Part shown: positions 1-11,190 of the stretch, piece by piece
Numbering within the stretch: position 1 is the stretch's first letter
Layout: each line of letters starts with the position of its first letter
Assembly: GCF_008831285.2 (NCBI RefSeq)
Contig: NC_045142.1
Location: 18,043,354 to 18,107,353, forward strand
From: Nymphaea colorata
Lineage: Eukaryota; Streptophyta; Magnoliopsida; Nymphaeales; Nymphaeaceae
Direction: 5' to 3'
DNA: 64,000 nucleotides
The notes under the pieces: generated by a model
Databases searched by the model: none
Told to the model about the DNA's origin: nothing
Seen by the model: only the letters and a program-made list of their open reading frames with translations
Program-made: the position numbers and the translations under genes

Positions 1-260
1 TTTTTAAATTTCAACTAATGGTTTTGTAAGAAAGTGAGAGAACTCAAAATTATTTTTCGTATTTTTATATTTTTTGAATTCCTGAAACTTTCTCGAGGAG
101 AACAAACTTGCTGAATACTTGATAAAAACTTAGATAACAGCCCGAGAATGTCATTATGCGAATGTGTTGCACAAATAATGTATATGTCAGTGAGTTATTT
201 TCAAATATTTTAAATTGAGAATACTAGGTTTAATTAAGATCATTCTTCGTACATTTTCAG

Positions 261-1880
261 TTTTTCACAACACCACCATATGCTTGTGACCCGTCAAGCC
301 TGCCACAGTATCCTCCAAGCAAGGAAATAGATGCCAAGTTAAGGGATGAGGCTGCTAGAAGGTAATGCCCCGACTCTTCTAAACACAAGTTATGATTTTG
401 TCCTGCGGTGTTTTCTTCTTTCCATTTTTTTTGTTTTCAGAATTGATTCCAACTAGCTATGTACTACCTGGTATCACATTCATAAATCCGTGAAGTGTAA
501 ACTCCTTCCCTGTTCATATTATGTGTAGAAGGCGGGGAAACCTTTACTGACAGTAGTTAGCATATGAAACTACACGCAATGCCAGCTAAGTAGCAAACCA
601 ATCCGTCGGTTCAAAATTAATTTTGGTCATTTTATGTCAAACTTGCTGGAACACAATATTGCATGTGCACCTCTGTACCCGTGCTACTTTGCAAGATTTT
701 TAGATAAAGGCAAAGCTGCCATGTTTTTTTGCCATGTGTACAAAGCTTGATTGGTTTGCAAATCCAAGAAAAGGAAGTTGATTTGGCAACTTGAATTTTG
801 AACCAGTAGTGATGGACAATAATGATGAGTGGGTAATAACATTTGGAGTTGAGGTTTTCAAACAAGCTTGGTTTTATATTCTTTATTCCTTGATAGGTTA
901 AGAGCTGGAGGAAGGCCTAATGGCGGGGATGGCACCAAGAAAACTCGAAGCCGAACTAGTAGGGCAGTACCTGCTCCTGAAGCAAATGCAGAACTTCAAG
1001 CAAACTTGGATGTAAGAACTTATATGTTGTTCCTTTTAATAATAATGTTTATTTTGCATGATCTTCAGTTTTACCTTTTTTGGGGGGCTATACTGTGAAA
1101 CATGAGAATTCATGAAGACCACCCTGAGTCGTTCGACCAATCTGATTGGATGGCTTCTATGTTGACTGTTGACATCTCCTTCTTAAAAGGTCAAAGTATC
1201 ATGTGTCATCTACCTTTGAGAAAATTACTCTTTCTAGGTGACAGCATATAAACCATCTGATTAATTTTTTCGGGGGACTCATTGATTTTCATGAATTCTT
1301 ACCATTCTGTTTCTTCTATGTTCACATGGACATGTTTAGTTATCCAATCAAATCTGATTGTGCGCCTCACCATGGTTCTCATAGAATCTCATTTTTGTTG
1401 GTTCTCAATTTCCAGTAGCTCAACACCCTCCTCTCTTCTCTATCTGCAATTCACCAGTTTCATGTGTTCTTTCTCTTCAATTTGTATTATATCTGTGAAC
1501 AGAGGCGGCGCCTGATCACTCATGCTAATGCCAAATGTAAGAGTGAAAAGTTCCCTCCACCTCATCTGGATGGAGCTGTTGGTTACCCCTCAGGTTCATT
1601 GTATGGCGAGCCTGGTTTTGACCCTTCCGAGCCTTCCCTGTCTTCGACATCATTCATGTCCCAAAAGCTCTCTGGGTCAACATGGTCCGGCCCCTTGCTT
1701 GATCCTGTTGGCGTTGCACCAACAAGGCGCAAAAAGCAGAATCACAGTGAGAATGGCATGGCTCCTGCTCGAACCTCTGCTCGTGGCCAGAAACTCGCAA
1801 GTACTTCTAGCGTTTCATTAGAGCTTCGGAAAGACAAGCGTCGATCTAGAGGAAAGGAAGCCATGTTTGTAACTTCCTAA
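261..1880 (+). CDS. C-terminal part of a CDK-like Ser/Thr protein kinase (At1g54610/IBS1-type), 5' end outside window
   Basis: Three terminal exons are visible: 261-361, 897-1011 and 1503-1880, ending in TAA. Phases are 0, 2 and 0 and all junctions are AG/GT. They encode about 197 residues of the conserved C-terminal extension of plant CDK-like kinases. Landmarks are FFTTPPYACDPSSLPQYPPS, followed by KEIDAKLRDEAARR, then RAVPAPEANAELQ, RRRLITHANAKCKSEKFPPP, and a WSGPLLDPVG motif near the end. In this family the kinase domain lies upstream of FFTT, so the catalytic exons are left of base 1. The downstream tail is basic and low in complexity (RRKK, RKDKRRSRGKE). Family assignment rests on recognising this tail; the exact paralogue is not decided. 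It belongs to the same superfamily as CDKC/CDK9-like kinases, but the tail is that of the IBS1/At1g54610 group. Confidence 0.9.
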
Positions 1881-2119
1881 CAGCATGGGCAAGGTTGAGT
1901 TAGTCACATGTTCGTTGCTGCAGTTTGAAGTTAGTCGCAGACCGACCGGAAAAGTTTCATTTTGGCCGCAGAAAGATGGGTGGTCTTTCTGATACATTTG
2001 TTAGTTCTTTTTTCCTTAGTTTCCTTACGTTGTTGGATTCCTGGCCTTATTTATGCTCCATATGTATATTTAGCATTTGTTTTTTCCTCATATCATGCTG
2101 AAAACTAATGTAAGTTTCC

Positions 2120-2125
2120 AATAAA
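2120..2125 (+). promoter_or_regulatory. Candidate polyadenylation signal of the kinase gene
   Basis: AATAAA lies 240 bases after the stop codon in an AT-rich stretch with several overlapping near-matches. This is a normal place for a plant near-upstream element. No transcript evidence is available here. Confidence 0.45.
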
Positions 2126-2159
2126 TATAATAAAGTATTCGTTTATAGTGTAATTGGTT

Positions 2160-3417
2160 TTCTTTCAATGAGCTTATGGTGGTGATTCTTGATTCGTATT
2201 TATGGTGAACGATCATGATTCCAAGCTCAAAGAGAATTTGTCATGGAATCCAATGTGGATTGGCCCCATTCTTTACGATAGATATATAAAACAATTTGTT
2301 ACTATTACCATTGCCAATTACCCCTAAGTGATTAGTTCTTGTCTTTTTGTGAGCTTATCTTGTTAGTTTTTACAAAAACTTTATCAACCTGCCATTACAC
2401 AAACTTTAACAACCCACCATTGGGAAAAGACCTAAAGGCCACGTGCTTTTTATGCATCCTTTTAGCCGACCAGCTATTTTATGTTCCTGGGGACTGTCCT
2501 GTTAGCTTTTCAGTCCTCACAGAAATGTTTGGTTCCTAATTTGACAAGCCAATTGAACAATCCAGACTTGGTTTGGGCTCCTCGAGTATTGATCCCTTGA
2601 ATCTCAAGTCTAGTTTGGGGGGAGCTCTTGCTACCATAGCTGTGACAGTTAATGTTTTATTCCGTGGGAAAATTTGTTTCTAGCTTTTCAATGAATTATG
2701 TTTGCATATATATTTTTTGAAATACCTTGTTTACTTTTATATATAAGGTTTACAAAATGTTTAAATTGATTATGAGTTGTTCGATCAACTTAATTAATGA
2801 TTCACAAAATGTGACATGTATTCGAGGATACTTTTAAAAAAATGAAGTTTGTAAAATTGTAGTTTAAAGTTTAAACGTCAAACTGATCGAATCGGTTCAT
2901 AACAATCTACATATGCTCAGATACACATTGGCTATTAAATAATATAATTATTTAATTATATGAACTTACCTTAAGTCATTGAATCATATGCTTCTAACTG
3001 AACATGTCGGCAATTATAAATGCATTAAAACACAAAAATAGTTTTTTAGAAGGAGAAATTTATTTTATTCAAGACATCTCAACCACAAGCCTCCCATTTG
3101 CCGCAAATGTTTCATAGGAATCACAAGTCGTCAATTTAAAGATTGAGAGTTACTAAAGCCCCGAGAGGTGCAGCACAGTCCCCACTCTCAAGGGGGTTTT
3201 GTGTTATAAAAACTGTAATTGCTGTTACGATCTAATATGCTACTTCTTTTTTCAACTGCAGGTCTCAAAGCAACCCTTATGAATTCTGTGGGCGAGGGAC
3301 ACAGGATGAACTACAATCTCTTTTTGTGTAGTGGAAACATAACCACTTGCCCTAAAAAAGGGAAAAGTTACTTGACATCGTTGATATCATTATCAACAAA
3401 TAATTGACTATCCGTCG

Positions 3418-3495
<78 letters not shown>

Positions 3496-3567
3496 GAAAT
3501 AATCCGCTATATATATATGGGAAATAATCCGCTACACATTATCTAAGCCATCCAATGACACACACAC

Positions 3568-3602
<35 letters not shown>

Positions 3603-3647
3603 GAAATGAACCGCTACACATTATCTAAGCCATCCAATCACACACAC

Positions 3648-3685
<38 letters not shown>

Positions 3686-5665
3686 GCTAGTGAAAGTCAA
3701 AAAAATGGTTTGACCCCTTTAATTATGCTGTAACCACCATCAAAAGTTACCGTTCCTTATCTCTCTCGAAGATTTTCCAGAATCGAGTGTAAGCTTTCAT
3801 CTTCATCTCAAGTCCTCCATACAACAGACAAATTATCTTAGACACATGACTTTTGCTGGTTTTCTCAAAACTCCTTTCTCCACTGTCATATAAACGTTGA
3901 AAGAGTCACAAATTTATCATTTCTTACGGGCTTCAGTTTTGTATAACGAAAAAAAAAAGCAGACCAGAAGTGATGTTATAACTTAAAATTTGTTTCGAAC
4001 GGATGCAATTTCACTCTTTTTTTCACACAAACCCAAATTTAGGTGTGATTAATTTGTAAAGATTATTTCTATGTATCAAATTGGTTATAGCAAAACCTTA
4101 GGTGTGTTTGTGAAAAAAAAAAAGACTATACTTATGAACTCAATCTCATTTAGCTCATGTCGTTACCTGGAGATTGAGATAAGTTCGATCTTTGACTCCA
4201 CAATCTTTGACGCCCACAACCGCCTTTTCTCCATCTTTATTTTTGAAACTCGATCATTTCTGATAAGGCAGCAACAGCATCACTGTAACTCATTTCTGCT
4301 CTTTGATCCTGCCAATCAGGTTAGAACTCGCCATCTCTCTCTCTGTCTTAAATCTCCTGTTTTCATGATCTGGAACTATTCTTCCCCTCATTTTTCCAGT
4401 TTGGTGTCTCATGAAATGCTCTTGGGTATCTGTGATCTTCATTTCTGTTATATTTATTTCATTTCTGTTATATTTATCTTCATTCCATGCGTGAAAATAT
4501 TTTTCCTCTTGTGCTTGCTTTTGTGAATGGTATGGTTTGTAGAGATCTTTTCCCATTCGTGAAACTAAAAATTTCTCAAGACATATATATTCAAGTTAAC
4601 CGGACATTTCCTCACTAATTATCCGTTTCTTCTTCATAATAATGTATTCCCTTTCAAAATCTTCTTCAAAAGAGATCCTTCCTTCTTTATATTCAGAAAA
4701 TTTTTCCTGGCGTGGATTTGAGCCTCCTAGCCAATGTTCTTGGAGGCGTACACCTCAAGGCGAGGAAATGAGGCGCACGTCACCTGAGTGAAGCGTACAC
4801 CTGACCATGGTCTGCATGACTTGAAAACTTGTAATCGTGAACTTTAACTTGGTGAATAAAATTTCATAATTTTATTCCTAATAAAAAGCATAAGTCTCGT
4901 GAATATATTTTGATTTTTTTTTCCATTGACCCATTATACCAGTTCGTCGTATAGATTATACCACTCAGGTCAGAAACAAAAGCAGAATGCATAATTCTTG
5001 TTAAAATTATCTTAAATTAAAATATTAGCATGCTAGCATATTTATCGAATATTGATTTAGCATAAGAAAATGTGAGCTAGAAATGACCAACTATGCACAT
5101 TTTACTTAGAGAAAAACACCAAAAGAAAAGGTTTTGTTCTTGAATCAAATTAGCTCTGAATTTTTATGCAAAATGCCAACTTATTACGATCATAAGAAAA
5201 ATAAAAAATTAGTTTTCTTTGTAACAAATATTTTTGAAATTTGTCTCTGAAATTAAGTTGGTAAAAATCGGAAGTCGGATACGAGCCACCTAAGATCATA
5301 AAAAGGCTATCTAGCTTGTCAGAGTTAGTCAGTTCAGAGTAATTGATTGAAAATAAACAAATAAATATAGAATTATATAGACATAACCAAACAATATGTG
5401 GAAAAAACCATTATATAGTGATTTTTTGTTAGGGTTTAGATGAAAAATCCTCCAACCAATATATTGCATCGAGTAAAGTGTTTAATCACATCCACCGGAT
5501 ACATGATTGCTATAGTATTTTTAGCTCTCTAAGTACAAAAACCATATATTTATATGATTGTGCCGAGAAAACAAATTCCAATGTCACTTTCTCGAATATG
5601 AATGTCCACATTGCCCTTTTTTTTTTAATGTTCATGTCTTGAATGGCTTGTGAAAGGGAAGAGCT
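2160..5665. other. Intergenic region, with a possible 5'-UTR exon of the next gene
   Basis: No protein-coding gene is visible between the kinase and the BAR gene. The interval is AT-rich and carries the TA/CA-rich tandem array at 3421-3683. Around 4180-4320 a stretch of higher coding-like complexity ends in a good donor (CAG|GTTAGAA). It could be a non-coding first exon joined by a 1.3-kb intron to the BAR gene at about 5655. This is inference only. Confidence 0.4.
3421..3683. repeat. TA microsatellite with an embedded ~110-bp tandem unit
   Basis: A (TA)n tract of about 70 bases is followed by repeated copies of TATGGGAAATAATCCGCTA-type sequence. Two of these copies continue into a nearly identical block (ACACATTATCTAAGCCATCC, then CACACA) and another (TA)n tract. 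The pattern is a minisatellite in which the unit is the GGGAAAT...CACACA block plus a TA tract. Confidence 0.85.
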
Positions 5666-7364
5666 ATGAAGGCTCTGAAGCGCGCTGTTCTCAGATTACC
5701 TCAACAGGACACTCATCACAAGAAGGAAGAAAAGATGACCTACTATGATCCTTTTGTACAACTTGATCTTGATGTTGCACAAGCTACCAAGGTGCTCTCT
5801 TTGTCTCTTTCCTCCTCTTCGATGCTTCCTCACTTTGGTTGATGATTTATTGTATGTGTTCTTTGTGATTATTTAAGGCTTAATGTATTTGATGCTAGCT
5901 TAAGCTTGTCATCTTCACTATGCTTTAACTTGTGCATCAGTTATCCTTTTTTGCAGCATAAAAAGTTTGTCCGAACACTTTAAATAGAGACTAACCGCCT
6001 ACCAACTTTACCATTTTGTTTTTTTAGTTGTATATTTTGAGTATAAAAATTAAAGTTCTCGTGATCTTCACATTCTTCTTTACTTTTCTTAGGTCTTTCT
6101 CATACATATAATGCATCTATTGGTTATCCTTTTGCCACAAGGCACATTTGAAGAATACTTCTATTAAGTCGAACTAGTTTTTTGTTATTTTTCTCAATTT
6201 AAAATGCTCTTTTTTTTTATTTTGCAGGATGTGCAGATCTGTAGAGAAGTTATTTTTGCTCATTCTTCAGTTTCATCAAGCGTGAAAAACAGCGTTCACG
6301 GTATGATCACATCCTAACGTCGATTAAAGAGGAACAATTAACTTGTCGCATTAAAATATCGTTTCTTTGCTAAGTTAATTTTATAAAATGTAAAATAAAC
6401 TAACTTGATCAGCTTATTTTTGTCTTAGTTTTTCCTAGTGTTAGTGATGTTTCACTAGATCTACATTTATGTTTTTTTTAAGAGAAAATTTTTTATTTAT
6501 TTTTATTTTTAATCTTTATTAATATTGAACTCTTTGCTTGGAAGAGAATTGAACTTGTTATATGCTTCGATTTGACGCTTGATCTTTCATTAAAACTGAA
6601 TAGTTTGTATCATTTAACAGAATTCTCCAAGTCACGTAAAGCTATTAGCACGTTCATGTTGCAATTGAAGATAACATCAGAGAATGACAAAATCAGTAAG
6701 TACATAGAAGTATTTTCGGTTGCAATTCTTTACTTCATTTACACAAGGGCGGAGGCCGGTGCAGGCACTGTGTGGTCAATTACCCACACAGAGTGCCCAC
6801 AAAAATTCTTATTGTTATATTGATACTTCAAAGAAGTTGTTCTCATTTACAAATCGGTACCCTTAAAAATTTAAAATTTTATAACTAGTGTCCATTAAGT
6901 AGAATTTTCTGGCTCTACCTCTGTTTCCCAACATATTATATGATAATATATTCACTTGTATTTCATGTTTTGGTTTTTTGTTTCATTCTATATCTTGTTG
7001 AATAATTTTACATTGGTTGGTACGGTTAATGCAGATAATGTTCTCCTTAAACTAGGAAATGCTCAGAGCGAACTCCACAAGCTTGCTGAAAAATATGTAG
7101 GCCGATATCTTTATGAAGGTTAACGATCGCTTATTGATTATAAATATGAAAAAAAATATTGAGTTCCTTGTTTAATCTGTTGCCGCAGCACGCCCAGCTG
7201 TCTCAAGAAATGTCAATTCCTTCGGAGTGTCTCTTAAATCAACTTCAAACTGTTGAGGTATTTTAAATTTCTTTCAATTCATTTGCATAAACATAATTTA
7301 TTTGGTATTTATTTGGTGACTATTATTAAAAAAATATATAAAGTGGCATTTGAATAGTCGCTCA

Positions 7365-7420
<56 letters not shown>

Positions 7421-7752
7421 TATACATATATATAACATATCATTTGTTGGGTAAATAGGATGAGTATGTCGTCATATCACCTAACAAAAGAGCCAAGCTC
7501 TACCGCTTGCCATATCCCCCCAAAGTATAAAGCCGCAGTGTGGTGCCCCGCATATGTTACAATTGGCATATCAGTGTCCTTTTTTTTACAGTATAGTGAG
7601 TTAGCACCCCATGAGCTCAAAATGTAAACTAGCCGCCTAACAACCGCCATTTATAGGTATAAGCAATTCATGGCGGTTTAAATTCTTCTAATCAAATGTT
7701 AGGATGACGAAACTATGCAATTGAATTAAGCGAAGTACATATCTATGTGTAA

Positions 7753-7803
<51 letters not shown>

Positions 7804-9819
7804 TCATAGGTTGCATCGGGGCCACGGTATGTGATAGGCTGCCTTCAGATCAACAACAGCATACCCGGCACTTTTTTTAGTTCCAAGAGAATAGTACTCA
7901 GGAGAATAGAAGCGGAACATACTATCTATATCACCCCAGCTATGCCATGCCTTTGAGGCTTCTGTCTTATGATTTATTTAAGTTAAATTTTAATTTTTTT
8001 TTTTTTGCAATTTACACGTTTCTGTCCTTTTCTGCAGGAAGTAAGGAGGCAGTGTGAAGAAAAGAGGTCAAACTTCATATACTTGGTTAATTAGAGCATC
8101 ATTTATGACAAATTCACACTATTTGATTGATGGCATGAATTTTAGGTTATTTTATCAACAAATGAAGATGAAGAAAGAGAAAAGGAATGGAAGAAGTGTC
8201 AAAGAACAAGTGAAATTGTTCCAAAATTTTCAGACTGCTAGAGATGCGTATTACAATTGGGGATCATTTTATGTTGGCCGATGCAAATCTTTGATGCAAT
8301 CAGTGTGTCAAACTCTCATCGCTCAGACAGCCCAAAACTTTTCAGCAGAGGTTTGGTGTTAAAGTTTTCATGTTATTTTCATCATTTTTTTCCCTTTTTC
8401 TTCTTGTTGATATTATCCTTTCTTTTTTCCCTGATAAGCAGATTGATCTCTTTCAAAAGGCTCTAGCATCATATGAGGCTATTGTAGATGAGGTACAAAA
8501 TAGTTTTGAGAAATATTATGATGGCAGCAAGCTCAAAGGATCCAACCAGAATGATCATTCCAATGATGGAAGTGTTAGTTTAGAGTGTAGAAGCAATATG
8601 TGTTTTGAGGATTCTTCAAGCTTACAAGATTCTTTGGAGGTCAGATATGGTTGACTTTTATGACTGAAATTTCTTATTTCCATTTTATGAAATTTTAATT
8701 TGTTCCATGATAGATATAGTTATTGTCACAGAAAACCCGACTTTTTCGAAAAAAAAAATCCCATAAAAATGTTAAAAACAAAGAAAACTACAAAACCCAT
8801 TTTTTCCATTCTTTTTGGAAAAAAAAAAAACTAACTCTGAATTAAATGAATTGTTCGTGTTTATTTTTTCACTTTTCTCACGTTTTCCTTGTTGTTTTTA
8901 TGTTATTTTTGCTTCAAAGTTTAAAACTTAAGTTGAATTATTTATCTTCATTTTTATCAATACTAAAACATCATTTTTACCATTTTATCAAATTATTTTT
9001 TATGTTTTCTTGTTAGTTTTTCATGTATTTTACAAGAAATAGCCGATTTTTGCCCGACTGTTTAAAACCCATTAAAGACATTTGTAACAATGGATATAAT
9101 AATATTTATAACAATTGAAAAAAAATCATTGAAACTTTGGGGCACCAATATACATAAATGAGCAACTGGTAGAGAACATCAATATATAAGTAAGGAAAAT
9201 TTTTGGAACCATGTGGGCATGGGTAAACTGCCCACACATGCCTACATGTTGCTCTACTATCGCCATTAGCGTCAGGGGTTCGACATAGCTAGTTGGGTCA
9301 ATGGAATTTTTAGCGAGGGTTTTCGGATATTTTGTCATCAGGCACCATCTAGCAGCCGGCTGGTTTCAATTCTCCGGCTGGTTTCAATTCTTCTTATGAG
9401 TAGATAGTCATTTTTTTTCTCAATTTAAAATTACACATTTTTTTCACTACAAATAGTGATATTAAATTCATACAAACAAAAACGTACGGTTTTGCCATTC
9501 AAAAGATTACAAAAGCACCAGCTAGCAATCAACAGCAATGTTGATAATTACTAGATACTGAGCTGGAAAATTGAATTTTTCAATTATATATTCAAATACA
9601 TGAATTCATGTGAGTTGGATACTTTTTCTTATTTATTTTATACATAACCTACCCTTTCATTTGTGATCATTTATCGAATATCTGACACAAAATTTTCAAC
9701 ATATTTAAGGAATGTTATTTCTTGTTGTGTTCATGCAGAAATCTGAAGGTGCCAATCAAATTTCTACTCCTATAGAATTGGGGGCTGATAATGTTGAATC
9801 GGAGAATGAGCTTGTTTGA
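5666..9819 (+). CDS. BAR-domain protein, At2g33490/At3g26910-like
   Basis: Nine exons: 5666-5791, 6228-6300, 6621-6695, 7035-7096, 7189-7257, 8038-8066, 8146-8350, 8442-8639, 9739-9819. They sum to 918 nt, giving 305 residues. The protein follows the plant BAR (AH/BAR) helical bundle order: a short basic N-terminus (MKALKRAVLRLP), LDLDVAQATKDVQICREV, EFSKSRKAISTFMLQLK, LLKLGNAQSELHKLAEKY, the conserved IPSECLLNQLQTVEEVRRQC, then CKSLMQSVCQTLIAQTAQNF and FQKALASYEAIVDEV. BAR dimers bind and bend membranes in trafficking. The Arabidopsis relatives continue into a long Pro/Ser-rich tail, but this protein stops about 75 residues after the bundle, so it is a short-form member. The 79-nt intron 6 uses a weak donor (AG|GTCAAA), and without splicing a stop follows. 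Introns 3, 5 and 8 contain TA repeats and transposon relics. Confidence 0.85.
6746..6932. mobile_element. Degraded hAT-type MITE in a BAR-gene intron
   Basis: The left end reads CAAGGGCGGAGGCCGG and the right end TTCTGGCTCTACCTCTG, whose complement CAGAGGTAGAGCCAGAA resembles the hAT end CAGGGGCGGAGCCAG. The interior has the TGCCCACA-type motif shared with other copies here. No target-site duplication could be matched, so the limits are approximate. Confidence 0.5.
7370..7438. repeat. CT/TA compound microsatellite
   Basis: A (CT)n run passes directly into (TA)n with occasional CATA interruptions. It lies within intron 5 of the BAR gene. Confidence 0.85.
7757..7801. repeat. (TA)n microsatellite
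   Basis: About 45 bases of uninterrupted TA lie in intron 5 of the BAR gene. Confidence 0.85.
9120..9277. mobile_element. hAT-type MITE fragment in the last BAR-gene intron
   Basis: The right part carries CTGCCCACACATGCCTACATG followed by GCTCTACTATCGCCATTA, matching the end of the intact element at 48804-48986 (CTGCCCACACCAGCC, then GTAGCTCCGCCATTA). The left terminus is not recognisable. Confidence 0.5.
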
Positions 9820-11190
9820 AATGTTCATAAACGTCGATGAAACTATGCGTGCGGGAGGACTGCTTAAGCTCGCTTTCCTTCATATGACGCATTTGCTTTT
9901 TCTTGTCCTAAGAAGTGCACTTCTCCTTCGTCTTTATTGTTCATATTGACCATCTTTTGTTTAAAATTTTAAGCACTATTATTGATGCTTATTAGTTTGT
10001 TTAAATATGTCTAGAACTGTATATAGGCTCATTATCTTGACATAAACATATAAACCTTCAGTTTACAAGAGAGATGAATTTCCTTCGATCCACTGATGGG
10101 TCAGATCTGGTTTGATGATCTTCTCAGTTTTGTTTCGCTAGATTTTATTTTTGCCTTTTTAATTAACTCGACCATTCCAAGCATAGTTACCAAGATAGAA
10201 AATGGATATGAGTAAGTGACATATAGTAAGCAAAAGTAAGGAAACGAGCCTCAAAAATTGATAAGCAGGAAGCGCTATATGTTTATATCGTAAAACACAA
10301 ATAATGTACGTGATATTATATGAAAATTCAAACTTGCCGGATGTCGAATTTTGCCAGAATGCTAAAAATCAGAAGTGTGCTGCCAAAAGCACATAAAGCA
10401 TCACTAATTTTCATGTTGCAACTGGTTTTAGTGGTGAATTTTTAATTTTAACATCTCACAGTATCTGCTAGATTTAAAATCCCATATTATATAGAAAAAC
10501 TCAAATATACCGGATGCCAGATGAATGAAAATTAATCATCACGTTAAGACTGTAAATCATCACTAAAAGACTGTAACTAGACACATTAACGACGATTTGT
10601 AGTGCAACAACAGTTTATATAATATAGGTTTTGTAATATTTGAAGGGCTGTAATAATTACATACTAGAAATTTTTGTTGGGTTTTAAAATATATCACGAA
10701 ATGCTAGTAAACTTGTTATTCTAGTGGCCGTTGGCAACAATAACAATGTGTCCTGTTTCATGAACCTGCCCTACGAATTGGAACAGATTCATGTTCATAT
10801 GAACCCTAGTGGAACCTCCCTTTGCTAGAAATTGTGGCAGCAAACAGGGCACAAAGGAAAACTATACGTTCTCTGTTGTTATCTGTGAAACACGTGTACC
10901 ACCTTTCCTCCCCTTGCAAAATGCAGGCATTAATAAACACACACATACATAAATGGACTACAAGAATGGTGCAAAATTCATTATTGGTGAAGCGCGAACC
11001 GGCAAAGCGTTTTGTTAATTATACAACCTGTGCCAAAAGAAAGGGCGCTCTCTCTCTCTCTCTCTCTCTCTCCAGCAACCAACCGTGGTAACGTCCAAGG
11101 CAGCGCCTAATATGCTTGTGCCTGTTGGTTCCCATAGCAGATCGATAAGGTGCTGGCAGAATTTTCTTCAAGCTTCAATATATCCATAAT
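9820..11190. other. 3' intergenic region between convergent genes
   Basis: It holds the 3' flanks of the BAR gene (+) and the PPR-like gene (-). It is AT-rich, with a (CT)n tract at 11047-11072. No further gene is seen. Confidence 0.6.
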
